DNA of 45,347 nucleotides, from contig CAJKOJ010000009.1 in the NCBI GenBank assembly GCA_905201505.1, positions 1 through 45,347 of the forward strand. The letters run 5' to 3'. Origin of the DNA: an uncultured Eubacteriales bacterium. Lineage in GTDB: Bacteria; Bacillota; Clostridia; Lachnospirales; CAG-274. Within the stretch, counting starts at the first letter, position 1, and each line of letters opens with the position of its first letter. A model generated the notes under the pieces. That model had not been told where the DNA came from, did no database searches, and saw nothing but the letters and a program-made list of their open reading frames with translations. This document shows positions 1 to 8,461 of the stretch, piece by piece. The translations under genes and the position numbers were made by a program.

Positions 1-1
1 A

Positions 2-628
2 CTTTATGATAAGGTAACAAATTTAGAGGGTGCGGAACAACATCTTGAAAGATTAGAGGAAATAAAAAAAGAACAAGATGATCTTTACATGCAACTTGAA
101 AATATGCCTTATGATGATAAAGACAGAAAAAGTCTTTCAAAACAAGTTGAAGAAAACGAAAGTTTAATTAAGGATTATGAAAAATGGTTATCTATAGAGT
201 TAGAACGTTGGAATGAAATTACTCAAAATTTTGATCCCGATTTTATAAAAACTCTGCCTAGTAATATACAAGAAGATATTAATAATTTTATTAATGCTTA
301 TGATGATTATCTAGGCGTAACAGGTTCAAAAATTCAATCCAAACTCAACGGCATATTTGAAATCAAAGATTTAAAGAAATTTGATGTAAAACAATCATTA
401 ATAGACTATGTTAAACCCTTAAAAGATATTAGCGAATTTAACCTTAATGATGTCAATGTTGAGGGTATAGATAAATTAAAAACAGCTCTTTCAAATGCAG
501 GTATTGAAGCCGATGATTTATATCAGTATCTTAAATCAATAGCAAATGAAGGTACTTATAATCTTGAAGAAATTGCAAAACAACTTAAAGAAGTTACAAA
601 AAATGCGATTTTAGAAAACGATAGTTAA
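2..628 (+). CDS. C-terminal part of a coiled-coil, possibly phage-type protein (5' end outside window)
   Basis: The reading frame is open to the left edge, so about 208 residues of a longer protein are visible. An internal ATG at 89 has no clear ribosome site and is probably not the start. The visible part is charged, rich in Glu, Lys, Asn and Asp, and looks helical or coiled coil. It has no membrane segment, no signal peptide and no catalytic motif I recognise. A long helical protein of this composition resembles C-terminal parts of phage tail tape-measure proteins, but that is only a resemblance. The nearest downstream gene is on the opposite strand, so this is the end of a unit entering from the left. 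It could equally be an ordinary hypothetical protein. Confidence 0.55.
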   Translation, partial: LYDKVTNLEGAEQHLERLEEIKKEQDDLYMQLENMPYDDKDRKSLSKQVEENESLIKDYEKWLSIELERWNEITQNFDPDFIKTLPSNIQEDINNFINAYDDYLGVTGSKIQSKLNGIFEIKDLKKFDVKQSLIDYVKPLKDISEFNLNDVNVEGIDKLKTALSNAGIEADDLYQYLKSIANEGTYNLEEIAKQLKEVTKNAILENDS

Positions 629-684
629 ACTTAAATAAACGAAGTGCAAAAAAGGTATGAATTAATTAAATAAATTATAAGCAC

Positions 685-737
685 AAAAAAGAGCTGTTTG
701 ATGAATTGATATATGAAATATCAATTTTCAACAGCTC
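685..737 (-). terminator. Intrinsic terminator of the SH3b-NlpC/P60 gene
   Basis: A long stem-loop (arms starting GAGCTGTT and ending AACAGCTC, with an inner AATTGATAT/ATATCAATT stem) is followed on the minus strand by a run of T. It lies just past the stop codon of the minus-strand hydrolase. It may also stop rightward transcription from the gene at the left edge. Confidence 0.8.
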
Positions 738-773
738 CAATTTTAATGTTAATGAAATAACATTTTAAAATCT

Positions 774-1976
774 TTATTCAAGAATTCTTTTTGCACCTAC
801 ATAGGTGGTTGTGGAATAATTGTCACTTAAGCTTGAAATAGTTACACCGTTTCCTGCACCGTTTGTAGAATGAATATACTGACCTTCGCCTATGTACATA
901 CCAACATGAGATATTACAGAGTCGCCGCCGGTATTGAAAAATAATAAATCACCGGGAACAAGCTCAGTCTTTGAAACAGGTGTGCCCTGAGTGTACATAT
1001 CTCTTGAAGTTCTGTTAAGAGTAATGCCAAAATGCTTGTACACACTGTATATAAAGCCTGAACAGTCAACACCTGCTGTTAAATCAGTACCGCCCCATAC
1101 ATAAGGTGTACCAATATACTGTTTTGAGTATTCAACCAAGTCATTTACATCTACAGGACCTTTGTTTACGTAATTTTTCTCATATTCAAAGTTAAATTCG
1201 GTATTATCGTTTTTCAATGAATTATTATCAGGCTTAGAACCGTTTTTTAAGTTAATATATTCAGCCTTAACATAGCCTGTGTTATTTTCATCATCATTAA
1301 CCAATACCCAACCATCCTTGTAGCCTGCTACATTTAAATAATAGCCGCTTGGAAGAGATCTGATAATTTCAGAATCAGTTGTAGGTTCTTTTCTAAGGTT
1401 AAGAGAAGGTACTTCGACTACAGCATATATATCGTTTTCTGCAGTGTTGCCTATAGCCTCGGCTGTAACTTCGTCTGATGCTGTAGGGGCTGCCACAGAT
1501 GGGAGGTACTGCAAAAGACTTCCCTGCATATAGTCTGAATGAATATAACCAGTGTTACCGTTAAAATTAATTTGATACCAGTCACCGCTTTTACCTGATG
1601 TAACAAAAACCTGTCCTTTGTTTGCTGTGCCTAAAGTGGCAGCAGAAGCGGAAGGGCTTGTACGAACATTAACATTGTCGCTTATACAAGTAGCATCAGT
1701 CTGGTATATTGAAATGAATTGTGAGCTTATAAAAGCCTCACCTACACCATTTTTCTTGATTTTAAACCAACCGTTGTTAGCATTTCCTGTAATAGTAAGA
1801 GTTTCGCCTTCACTGGCTGTACCAACTACTCTAGCTTCTGTGGAATTATATGAACGAAGATTAACGGAAGTGGCTGTAACCTTGGCCAGATTTGAAGCAT
1901 AAGCTGTAGCTGACATAGATAATGCAAGGATACAGCCTGCTGAAATGGTCTTAGTTAATAGTTTTAGCTTTAACAT
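774..1976 (-). CDS. Secreted peptidoglycan endopeptidase: signal peptide, three SH3b repeats, NlpC/P60
   Basis: This is a 400-residue cell-wall hydrolase. Residues 1-27 form a signal peptide (KLK start, hydrophobic core, AYA cut site). Three bacterial SH3 repeats follow at roughly 30-90, 95-155 and 183-245. These bind the wall. The NlpC/P60 cysteine peptidase domain (about 275-400) cuts D-Glu/gamma-linked stem peptides in characterised family members. The catalytic Cys305 (DCSGF), His357 (SHVG) and His369 (YIHS) are all present. The start is fixed by an AAGGAAG site nine bases upstream. The gene is monocistronic, with its own terminator and a strong promoter that carries a WalR-like direct repeat. 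A shorter paralogue at 13305-14060 shares the catalytic domain and the same promoter design. Substrate bond and role in growth or spore germination cannot be read from sequence. Confidence 0.92.
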   Translation of the reverse strand: MLKLKLLTKTISAGCILALSMSATAYASNLAKVTATSVNLRSYNSTEARVVGTASEGETLTITGNANNGWFKIKKNGVGEAFISSQFISIYQTDATCISDNVNVRTSPSASAATLGTANKGQVFVTSGKSGDWYQINFNGNTGYIHSDYMQGSLLQYLPSVAAPTASDEVTAEAIGNTAENDIYAVVEVPSLNLRKEPTTDSEIIRSLPSGYYLNVAGYKDGWVLVNDDENNTGYVKAEYINLKNGSKPDNNSLKNDNTEFNFEYEKNYVNKGPVDVNDLVEYSKQYIGTPYVWGGTDLTAGVDCSGFIYSVYKHFGITLNRTSRDMYTQGTPVSKTELVPGDLLFFNTGGDSVISHVGMYIGEGQYIHSTNGAGNGVTISSLSDNYSTTTYVGAKRILE

Positions 1977-1999
1977 GAACGACTTCCTTTCATAAATTT

Positions 2000-2016
2000 G
2001 TTACGTAAATGTTACA
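2000..2016 (-). promoter_or_regulatory. WalR-type direct hexamer repeat at the transcription start
   Basis: On the minus strand this reads TGTAAC-ATTTA-CGTAAC. The WalR (YycF) box of Bacillus and Staphylococcus is TGTWAH-N5-TGTWAH, so one hexamer is exact and the other differs at one base. It starts four bases past the -10 element, so it overlaps the probable start site. In Bacillus such downstream placement goes with repression. The same motif in the same place occurs at 14112-14128. Confidence 0.5.
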
Positions 2017-2020
2017 ATCT

Positions 2021-2049
2021 ATTTTACAAAAATTTTATATGTTTGTCAA
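2021..2049 (-). promoter_or_regulatory. Sigma-A-type promoter of the SH3b-NlpC/P60 gene
   Basis: On the minus strand, TTGACA (2049-2044), a 17-bp spacer, then TAAAAT (2026-2021). This is close to consensus and about 45 bp upstream of the start codon. Confidence 0.75.
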
Positions 2050-2171
2050 GTCTTTCTAGCATATATTCCGTAATTGTAACATAAATTCAATATATTGGGA
2101 TTAATTAAAAATTGAGGCTGACAATCATAATAATAAGTTAATATGGAGAAAAATAGATATTTAAGTGAGTG

Positions 2172-2212
2172 CAACATAAATGTTGTAAGTATGCCTTTAA
2201 TTGTGATATAAT
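2172..2212 (+). promoter_or_regulatory. Promoter of rdgB with a palindrome over the -35 element
   Basis: TTGTAA (2183-2188), an 18-bp spacer and TATAAT (2207-2212) form a plausible promoter 42 bp before the rdgB start. A perfect inverted repeat, CAACAT-AA-ATGTTG (2172-2185), overlaps the -35 element and is placed where a repressor would act. No regulator can be named. Confidence 0.5.
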
Positions 2213-2253
2213 AAAAGCAATATTTCTAATTGATATTGAAAAGAGGTTGTAAA

Positions 2254-2838
2254 ATGAAAACTATTATATTTGCTACAAAGAATATGGGAAAAATGAAAGA
2301 AATAAAGGCTAAACTTCCTGAATATGATGTGAAGAGTATGGAAGAGGCAGGAATTGATATTGATGTTGAAGAAAACGGAGAAACATTTGAAGAAAATGCA
2401 ATAATAAAAGCCGAGGAAATTATGAAAATCTGCAATGAAATTGTGGTTGCTGATGATTCAGGACTGGAAATTGATTATCTTAATAAAGCCCCCGGAGTGC
2501 TCTCTGCAAGATATTTGGGACATGATACACCTTATGAATACAAAAATGCAAAAATACTTGAACAGCTTGAGGGTGTGCCTGAGGAAAAAAGAACAGCACG
2601 ATTTGTATGTGCTATGGCTGTTGCATGTCCTGATAAAAAAACAGAAGTTGTGAGAGGAACAATTGAGGGCCTTATAGGATATGAATCAAGAGGTGAAAAC
2701 GGATTTGGATATGATCCTATTTTTTTTGTGCCGGAGCTTAATAAAAGTACAGCGGAGCTTTCAATGGAAGAGAAAAATAAAATCAGCCACAGAGGGAAGG
2801 CTTTGGATAAAGTAAAGGATATTTTAGAAAAAATGTGA
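2254..2838 (+). CDS. rdgB: RdgB/HAM1 XTP/dITP pyrophosphatase
   Basis: This 194-residue protein is a house-cleaning enzyme. It hydrolyses non-canonical purine triphosphates (dITP, XTP, ITP) to monophosphate and pyrophosphate, keeping deaminated bases out of DNA and RNA. Family signatures are the N-terminal FATKNMGKMKE loop, the central VADDSGLEID with the catalytic acidic residues, GVLSARY, and the C-terminal GFGYDPIF and SHRGKAL substrate motifs. Length matches the family. The ATG at 2254 is chosen because AGAGG lies seven bases before it; the upstream in-frame TTG at 2230 has no ribosome site. The stop codon overlaps the ribosome site of the next gene, a YfcE-type phosphoesterase, so the two are translationally linked. 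This rdgB-yfcE pairing is common in Firmicutes. Confidence 0.95.
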   Translation: MKTIIFATKNMGKMKEIKAKLPEYDVKSMEEAGIDIDVEENGETFEENAIIKAEEIMKICNEIVVADDSGLEIDYLNKAPGVLSARYLGHDTPYEYKNAKILEQLEGVPEEKRTARFVCAMAVACPDKKTEVVRGTIEGLIGYESRGENGFGYDPIFFVPELNKSTAELSMEEKNKISHRGKALDKVKDILEKM

Positions 2839-2846
2839 GGACTTAT

Positions 2847-3329
2847 ATGCGAATTTTGGTTGTAAGTGATACACATGGCAATTTAAGCAATGTGTATAGA
2901 GTAATTAATGATATAAGAGGTAAAATTGATGCAGTTATACACTGCGGTGATATTGTTGAAGATGTTCAGAATATAAAGAATAGATTTCCTGAACTTAAAT
3001 ATTACAGTGTAAGAGGGAATTGTGATTATGGCTCTTCTGTGCCTAATGAGGAGGTTCTTATGATTGGGGGCAAGAGGTTTTTTGTTACCCATGGAGATAT
3101 GTATAGTGTAAACTGGGGCATAGACAGGCTATGCTACAGAGGGGCAGAAGTACTGGCAGATGTGTGTGTTTACGGACATACTCATATACCGTTAATTGAT
3201 AATTATAACGGTATGATAATAATGAATCCAGGCAGTTTGTCTTCACCGAGAGGCGGAAGTACATATAGCTATGGAATAGTTAAAATTGAGGATGGAATAG
3301 TGACGCCAAGTATTGTTGAGCTAAAGTAA
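2847..3329 (+). CDS. YfcE/MJ0936-family metallophosphoesterase
   Basis: This is a 160-residue calcineurin-like phosphoesterase of the YfcE (B. subtilis YsnB) type. The metal-binding motifs are all present in order: SDTHGN (Asp8, His10), CGDIVED, GNCD, THGD and GHTH. These coordinate two divalent metals, and family members hydrolyse phosphodiesters in vitro; the natural substrate is unknown. The ATG at 2847 is preferred over the GTG at 2835 because the TGAGG that ends rdgB lies six bases before it and the protein then begins directly at the first strand (MRILVVSDTHG). It is the second gene of a two-gene unit with rdgB. Confidence 0.9.
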   Translation: MRILVVSDTHGNLSNVYRVINDIRGKIDAVIHCGDIVEDVQNIKNRFPELKYYSVRGNCDYGSSVPNEEVLMIGGKRFFVTHGDMYSVNWGIDRLCYRGAEVLADVCVYGHTHIPLIDNYNGMIIMNPGSLSSPRGGSTYSYGIVKIEDGIVTPSIVELK

Positions 3330-3611
3330 TTGATAAATATTAATTTAAAGATATTTGTCAGTGGTACTTTGAAAGCAGTAAGCTTACTATGTAATTTTTG
3401 CAGTTGAAAAGTACATAAAATCCGGCTTTCAGAGATGTTTGGATTGATTTATTATGGGATTTTAGGTATAATATTTCTTGATATTGAAAAATTTGTAAGC
3501 CAAATAGTATATGTAATAAACATAAAACAGAGGAATTTATGAACTAAAAATTAAACAGGAATGTTTAAAATTTGCAGGGAACTTGACGGGTGAAACAACA
3601 GAGGTAAAAAA
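3330..3611 (+). other. Structured intergenic region upstream of tex
   Basis: This 282-bp gap has no credible gene. It contains a 12-bp perfect palindrome AGTAAGCTTACT (3377-3388) nested inside a GTACTTT/AAAGTAC inverted repeat (3364-3370 and 3408-3414), and further on the tex promoter at 3444-3472. The nested repeats have no T-run, so they do not look like a standard terminator. Confidence 0.4.
3444..3472 (+). promoter_or_regulatory. Promoter of tex
   Basis: TTGATT (3444-3449), a 17-bp spacer and a perfect TATAAT (3467-3472). It leaves an untranslated leader of about 130 bases before the tex start at 3612. Confidence 0.6.
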
Positions 3612-5750
3612 ATGGATATATTAAAGATTTTAGCAGATGAATTTAAAATAAGATTAAATCAAGTTGAAAATACAGTTAAATTAATTGATGAGGGTAATAC
3701 AATTCCCTTTATTGCAAGATATAGAAAGGAAATGACAGGCTCTCTTGATGATGTGGTGTTAAGAGAGCTAAATGACAGGCTTGCTTATCTGAGAAATCTT
3801 GAAGATAAAAGAGAACAGGTAAGAAACCTTATAGCTGAGCAGGAAAAACTGACAGATGAAATAAATGCGGCACTTGACAAGGCTGTGACTGTAACTGAAA
3901 TTGATGATATTTACAGACCCTTCAGACCAAAGAGAAGAACAAGAGCGACAATTGCAAAGGAAAAAGGCCTTGAGCCATTTGCAAATGAAATAATGATGCA
4001 GCTTACAAAGGAGCCTGTTGATAAGATTGCATTAAAATACTTAAATGAAGAAAAAGAAGTTAATACTGCTGAGGACGCTGTAAACGGTGCAAAGGATATA
4101 ATAGCAGAAATGATTTCTGATGATGCAGATTACAGAGCATTAATAAGGAAGCTTACTCATAACGAAGGTTTTATTGCATCAAAAGCAATAGATGAAGAAA
4201 TTGAATCCGTGTATGAAATGTATTATGACTACAGTGAGCCTGTTAAAAAAATTGCAGGGCACAGAGTGCTTGCAGTAAACAGAGGTGAAAAAGAAAAAGT
4301 TTTAAATGTTAAACTGGAGGCACCTGTTGAAAATATATTAAGGACTTTGGAAAAGAAAATAATAAGAGATAATATATATACGAATGAAGTAATTAAAGAG
4401 GCAATTGAAGACAGCTATAAAAGGCTTATAGCACCTGCTGTTGAAAGAGAAATAAGAAATGATATTACAGAAAAAGCTGAAGAGAGTGCTATAAAGGTAT
4501 TCGGAGAAAACTTAAAGCAGCTTTTGCTTCAGCCGCCTATCAAGGATAAAACTGTACTTGCTCTTGATCCCGGTTTCAGGACAGGATGTAAAGTTGCCGT
4601 TGTTGACGGTATAGGAAAAGTTCTTGACACAGGGGTAATTTATCCTGTTCCGCCGCATAATAAGGTGGAGCAGGCTGAAAAAATCATAACAGATATGATT
4701 AATAAACACAATGTAGATATTATTGCAATAGGCAATGGGACAGCATCAAGAGAAACTGAAATGTTTGCTGTAAACCTAATAAAAAAGCTTAAAAGAGAAA
4801 TACTCTATATTATTGTAAATGAGGCAGGTGCTTCCGTCTATTCAGCATCTAAACTGGGTTCAGAAGAATTCCCTGACTTTGATGTTGCTTTGAGAAGTGC
4901 TGTAAGTCTTGGAAGACGATTGCAGGATCCCCTTGCTGAGCTTGTTAAAATTGAACCTAAAAGTATTGGTGTAGGTCAGTATCAGCATGATATGAACCAA
5001 AAAAGGCTAAATGAGGCTTTAGGCGGGGTTGTTGAAAGCTGTGTCAACAGTGTAGGCGTTGACCTTAATACTGCATCACCATCTCTTCTTTCTTATGTTT
5101 CAGGTATAAATGGTACTATAGCTAAGAATATACTAGCTTACAGAGAAGAAAAGGGTAAATTTAAAAACAGAAAAGAGCTTTTGAAAGTAGCAAAACTGGG
5201 TCCTAAGGCATTTGAACAGTGTGCAGGATTTTTGAGAATTACAGATGGAGATAATATACTTGACAACACAGGAGTTCACCCTGAAAGCTATAAAGTAGCT
5301 GATGGTCTTATAAAAAAATGTGGTTTTGGCTCTGATGACATTAAAAAGGGCGGAGTAAAGGGAATTGGAAAAATTGCAGGTAATCTTGAAAGTCTTGCAA
5401 AAGAACTTAATGTAGGTGTGCCTACTTTGCAGGATATTATAAAAGAGCTTGAAAAGCCCGGACGTGACCCAAGAGATGAGATGCCTAAACCTATATTAAA
5501 ATCAGATGTATTGTCAATGGAGGACTTAAAAGAAGGTATGATACTTAAAGGTACTGTAAGAAATGTTATTGACTTTGGCGTATTTGTGGATATTGGGGTA
5601 CATCAGGATGGGCTTGTACACATATCAGAAATATGTGACAGGTATATAAAGCACCCTCTTGAGGCTGTAAGCGTTGGAGAAATTGTGGATGTAAGGGTAT
5701 TAAGTGTGGATGTTAAAAGACACAGGATTTCACTTTCAATGAAAATATAA
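3612..5750 (+). CDS. tex: Tex-family RNA-binding transcription accessory protein
   Basis: This 712-residue protein is a full-length Tex (B. subtilis YdcI type), a cytoplasmic nucleic-acid-binding protein related to the core of eukaryotic Spt6. The order is an N-terminal helical domain with the IPFIARYRKE signature (about 30-40), a YqgF/RNase H-like fold starting LALDPGFRTG (Asp319), paired helix-hairpin-helix motifs (about 490-560, including INGTIAKNILAYRE), and a C-terminal S1 RNA-binding domain (about 640-710, GTVRNVIDFGVFVDIG). The start is supported by AGAGG nine bases upstream. It stands alone between its own promoter and a bidirectional terminator. Its exact role in bacteria (transcription or toxin-gene regulation in some species) is not settled. 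Confidence 0.96.
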   Translation: MDILKILADEFKIRLNQVENTVKLIDEGNTIPFIARYRKEMTGSLDDVVLRELNDRLAYLRNLEDKREQVRNLIAEQEKLTDEINAALDKAVTVTEIDDIYRPFRPKRRTRATIAKEKGLEPFANEIMMQLTKEPVDKIALKYLNEEKEVNTAEDAVNGAKDIIAEMISDDADYRALIRKLTHNEGFIASKAIDEEIESVYEMYYDYSEPVKKIAGHRVLAVNRGEKEKVLNVKLEAPVENILRTLEKKIIRDNIYTNEVIKEAIEDSYKRLIAPAVEREIRNDITEKAEESAIKVFGENLKQLLLQPPIKDKTVLALDPGFRTGCKVAVVDGIGKVLDTGVIYPVPPHNKVEQAEKIITDMINKHNVDIIAIGNGTASRETEMFAVNLIKKLKREILYIIVNEAGASVYSASKLGSEEFPDFDVALRSAVSLGRRLQDPLAELVKIEPKSIGVGQYQHDMNQKRLNEALGGVVESCVNSVGVDLNTASPSLLSYVSGINGTIAKNILAYREEKGKFKNRKELLKVAKLGPKAFEQCAGFLRITDGDNILDNTGVHPESYKVADGLIKKCGFGSDDIKKGGVKGIGKIAGNLESLAKELNVGVPTLQDIIKELEKPGRDPRDEMPKPILKSDVLSMEDLKEGMILKGTVRNVIDFGVFVDIGVHQDGLVHISEICDRYIKHPLEAVSVGEIVDVRVLSVDVKRHRISLSMKI

Positions 5751-5760
5751 GTAAAATATA

Positions 5761-5803
5761 AAGAGGGTGATGTATCAGTATTTTTCGGATACATCATCCT
5801 CTT
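5761..5803. terminator. Bidirectional terminator between tex and the gltD-like gene
   Basis: A 16-bp stem (arms AAGAGG...GTATC and GATAC...CTCTT, one G-T wobble) with a 11-base loop. T-rich tracts flank both sides, serving the convergent genes. Confidence 0.85.
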
Positions 5804-5830
5804 ATTTTATTTAAAATATTTAGTTTTATA

Positions 5831-7135
5831 TTACAGACCTAATAGTTTTATTGCATCGACGTAGCTTGCTATGCCTTCAACAACTTTTTTAGCTTCTTTC
5901 ATTGCAAGTACAACAGTGGCAGGCTGATGAACAACATCGCCTCCGGCAAATACTCCGTTAAGAGTGGTCATACCATAAGGTTTTTCTTTAGTAATAAGAT
6001 AACCGTTGTCATTGACCTCAATACCCTTAGTTGTAGATATAATTCTCTTGGCAGGTTTTGAACCTATAGCAACAAGAACTTTATCACATGGCAGAACAAT
6101 TTCATTGCTGTCCTGGTCAATTAAAAGTCCCTTGAGATTACCGTTTTCATCACCGACATATTCAACAGGTGATGAATTCCACATAAATTTGACACCGTCA
6201 GCTACAGCACTTTCATACTCCAGCTTTTCAGCAGAAATTGTTTCAAGTGTACTTCTATATACAACAGTTACTTTCTTTGCTCCCATTCTGAGAGCTGTTC
6301 TTGATGCGTCCATAGCGACGTTGCCTGCACCTATAACAAGAACAGTGTCACCTTCTTTAACCGGTACTTCTTTTCTTTCAAGACTGTTACTGTTGTAAAG
6401 AGCTACCATTCTGAGGAAATAATGGGATTTTACTACACCTTTTAAGTCTTTGCCCGGAATATTAAGTTCTCTTGCTATAGCTGTGCCTGTACCTATAAAT
6501 ATTGCATCAAAGCCTTTTTCAAAGAGCTGGTCAATTGTAATATCCTGACCTATAATGGTATTATTTATAAACTGCACGCCAAGTTCTGCAATCCTTTGAG
6601 TTTCACGTCTTACTACATCCTTTGGAAGCCTGAACTCAGGAATACCATAAAGTAGGACACCTCCAGGCTCGTTTTCACTTTCATAAACAGTTACATTAAA
6701 GCCCATTTTGGAAAGGTCACCAGCTACTGTAAGACCTGCAGGACCTGAACCGATTACAGCTACATTTCCTCTTGTCTTAGGAGGAATCTTTTCTCTTATA
6801 AGCCCCATATCAGCATCAAAATCTGCTACAAACTGTTCAAGTTTGCCTATTCTTATAGGTTTATGAGCTTTGTTAAGTACACAATGTCCTTCACACTGTT
6901 TTTCGTGAGGACAAACTCTGCCGCATACAGCAGGCAGGTTAGTTTTTTCAGCAAGGAGATTTCTTGCTTCACCAAAGTTGCCTCTTGAAAGCTGATGAAT
7001 AAATTCCGGTATGTTGTTTTCTATAGGACAACCTGTTTTACACAAAGGTGTTTTGCAGTTAAGGCATCTTTTTGCTTCTGCCAGTGCTTCCTGCATATTA
7101 AAAGGTTTTATATCGTATTGTTCGTTATTGTTCAT
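5831..7135 (-). CDS. GltD/NfnB-type FAD and NADPH-dependent oxidoreductase subunit, unpaired
   Basis: This 434-residue flavoprotein belongs to the glutamate synthase small-subunit family, which also includes NfnB/SudA, PreT and related proteins. The N-terminal iron-sulfur domain carries Cys24, 27, 32 and 36 (CLNC...CKTGCP) and Cys71, 75, 81 and 85. An FAD Rossmann motif GSGPAGL sits at 129-135 and a second dinucleotide motif GAGNVAMD at 269-276. Family members move electrons between NAD(P)H, FAD and Fe-S clusters, with a partner subunit doing the second half-reaction. No gltB or nfnA partner is adjacent, so the substrate cannot be assigned. It follows a CobD-like aminotransferase by 36 bases on the same strand, so the two are probably co-transcribed. 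GGGGAGG five bases before the ATG fixes the start. Confidence 0.88.
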   Translation of the reverse strand: MNNNEQYDIKPFNMQEALAEAKRCLNCKTPLCKTGCPIENNIPEFIHQLSRGNFGEARNLLAEKTNLPAVCGRVCPHEKQCEGHCVLNKAHKPIRIGKLEQFVADFDADMGLIREKIPPKTRGNVAVIGSGPAGLTVAGDLSKMGFNVTVYESENEPGGVLLYGIPEFRLPKDVVRRETQRIAELGVQFINNTIIGQDITIDQLFEKGFDAIFIGTGTAIARELNIPGKDLKGVVKSHYFLRMVALYNSNSLERKEVPVKEGDTVLVIGAGNVAMDASRTALRMGAKKVTVVYRSTLETISAEKLEYESAVADGVKFMWNSSPVEYVGDENGNLKGLLIDQDSNEIVLPCDKVLVAIGSKPAKRIISTTKGIEVNDNGYLITKEKPYGMTTLNGVFAGGDVVHQPATVVLAMKEAKKVVEGIASYVDAIKLLGL

Positions 7136-7171
7136 ATTTACCTCCCCTAAGTTATGTTATAGATTTTAAGG

Positions 7172-8266
7172 TTAAGATAATAAGATGCTTTTTAGTTCCT
7201 TTAATAACAAATCATTGCTTTCTTTATCTAAGATACAAAATCTTATAAAGTGATTGTCAAGATAAGGAAAGTCTGCACAGTCTCTTATTAAAATCTTTTT
7301 ATGAATTAAATGATTAAATACATCTGCAGAGGTTATATCCTCTTTTTTTAGCCTAAGAAGGAAAAAGTTTGCCTGTGTATCATAAACATGAACACAATTA
7401 AGGTCAAAAAGTTCTTTAAATATTTTTTCTCTTTCGGTATTTATAAGACTGCGGGTTTTATTTATAAATTCTTTGTCTCTGAACATTACTGTTCCGCTTA
7501 ATTCGGCATATATGTTTACTGACCATGGATCCTTATGTGTATTTATATAATTAATGATTTCTTTATTAGAGCAGGCTGCATAGCCAAGCCTGAGACCGGG
7601 ACAAGCAAAGAATTTTGATGTTCCCCTTATGATAAATAAGTTATCGAATTCTTCTATAAGGGGCATTGCGGATACACATTTGTTTAAATCGGAAAATTCA
7701 ACATACGTTTCATCCATCATAAGTTTTATGCTGTGTTTTTTGCAGTGGACAAGAATTTCTCTTGTTTGCTCACAGGTTACGTATGTACCTGTAGGGTTGT
7801 TAGGATTGCATATAACAAGCATATCTATGTCATCGGTAAGTACTTTTTTTAGTTCCGGTATGTTAAGCATAAACTCGTCCTTTTCCTGTAATGGGAAAAG
7901 TTTGGCTGAGCCTCCTGTAAGCTTTATTTCCTTTAAATATTCCGAATAAGCAGGTGATACAATTACTGCTTTTTGAGGTTTTACAGCTTTTATACACATA
8001 GATATAAGCTCGGTTGAACCGTTGCCTACCATAATGTGATCAGGGCTTATACTTGTGTAATCACCTATAGCTTCACGTAAGGACACATAAGAAACGTCAG
8101 GATAAACAGTAGCTGCGTCTGTGCTGCTGCCTATAGCTTTTTTTACAGAATCGGGCAGACCTAAAGGATTAACATTGCCGCCGAAATTATAAATTTCTTC
8201 TTTATTTATTCCATAGATTCTTGAGATTTCATCTAAATCTCCGCCATGAATTACATTTAAACTCAT
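7172..8266 (-). CDS. Class I/II PLP aminotransferase, CobD / histidinol-phosphate aminotransferase-like
   Basis: This 364-residue PLP enzyme has an N-terminus (HGGDLDEISRIYGI, then NVNPLGLP) of the kind seen in threonine-phosphate decarboxylase CobD and the related HisC family. The fold-type I residues are clear: NPNNPTG at 154-160, Asp185 (MMDETY), the PLP Lys218 (GTSKFF) and the Arg of PGLRLGY. CobD makes aminopropanol phosphate for cobalamin; HisC transaminates histidinol phosphate. No cobalamin or histidine genes are nearby, so neither role is proven. It lies upstream of a GltD/NfnB-like gene in one unit, which could mean amino-nitrogen metabolism. An AAGGAAG site precedes the ATG. Confidence 0.8.
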   Translation of the reverse strand: MSLNVIHGGDLDEISRIYGINKEEIYNFGGNVNPLGLPDSVKKAIGSSTDAATVYPDVSYVSLREAIGDYTSISPDHIMVGNGSTELISMCIKAVKPQKAVIVSPAYSEYLKEIKLTGGSAKLFPLQEKDEFMLNIPELKKVLTDDIDMLVICNPNNPTGTYVTCEQTREILVHCKKHSIKLMMDETYVEFSDLNKCVSAMPLIEEFDNLFIIRGTSKFFACPGLRLGYAACSNKEIINYINTHKDPWSVNIYAELSGTVMFRDKEFINKTRSLINTEREKIFKELFDLNCVHVYDTQANFFLLRLKKEDITSADVFNHLIHKKILIRDCADFPYLDNHFIRFCILDKESNDLLLKELKSILLS

Positions 8267-8378
8267 AATTGCACTTCCTTTTATCCTTCTCTGAATTCAG
8301 TATAACATTATTAAGTATAAAATAAAAGAGGATAATTTTAAATATTTATTATTTTTTTGTTTTGTAGTAAAAATATTA

Positions 8379-8407
8379 TTGGAAATTATACGAATTTGTG
8401 GTATAAT
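8379..8407 (+). promoter_or_regulatory. Promoter of the CorC/HlyC-type gene and mreB
   Basis: TTGGAA (8379-8384), a 17-bp spacer and TATAAT (8402-8407), 54 bp upstream of the chosen start codon. Confidence 0.7.
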
Positions 8408-8461
8408 ACATTTTACTGTTAAAGTAATTTTTTATATTATATTTTTAGGAGTGTGATTTTC

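Noticed and set aside
8276..8340. Promoter for the CobD-like gene (minus strand TATACT)
   Set aside because: A -10 box is visible but the -35 region (TTTTAT) is too weak to support a call.
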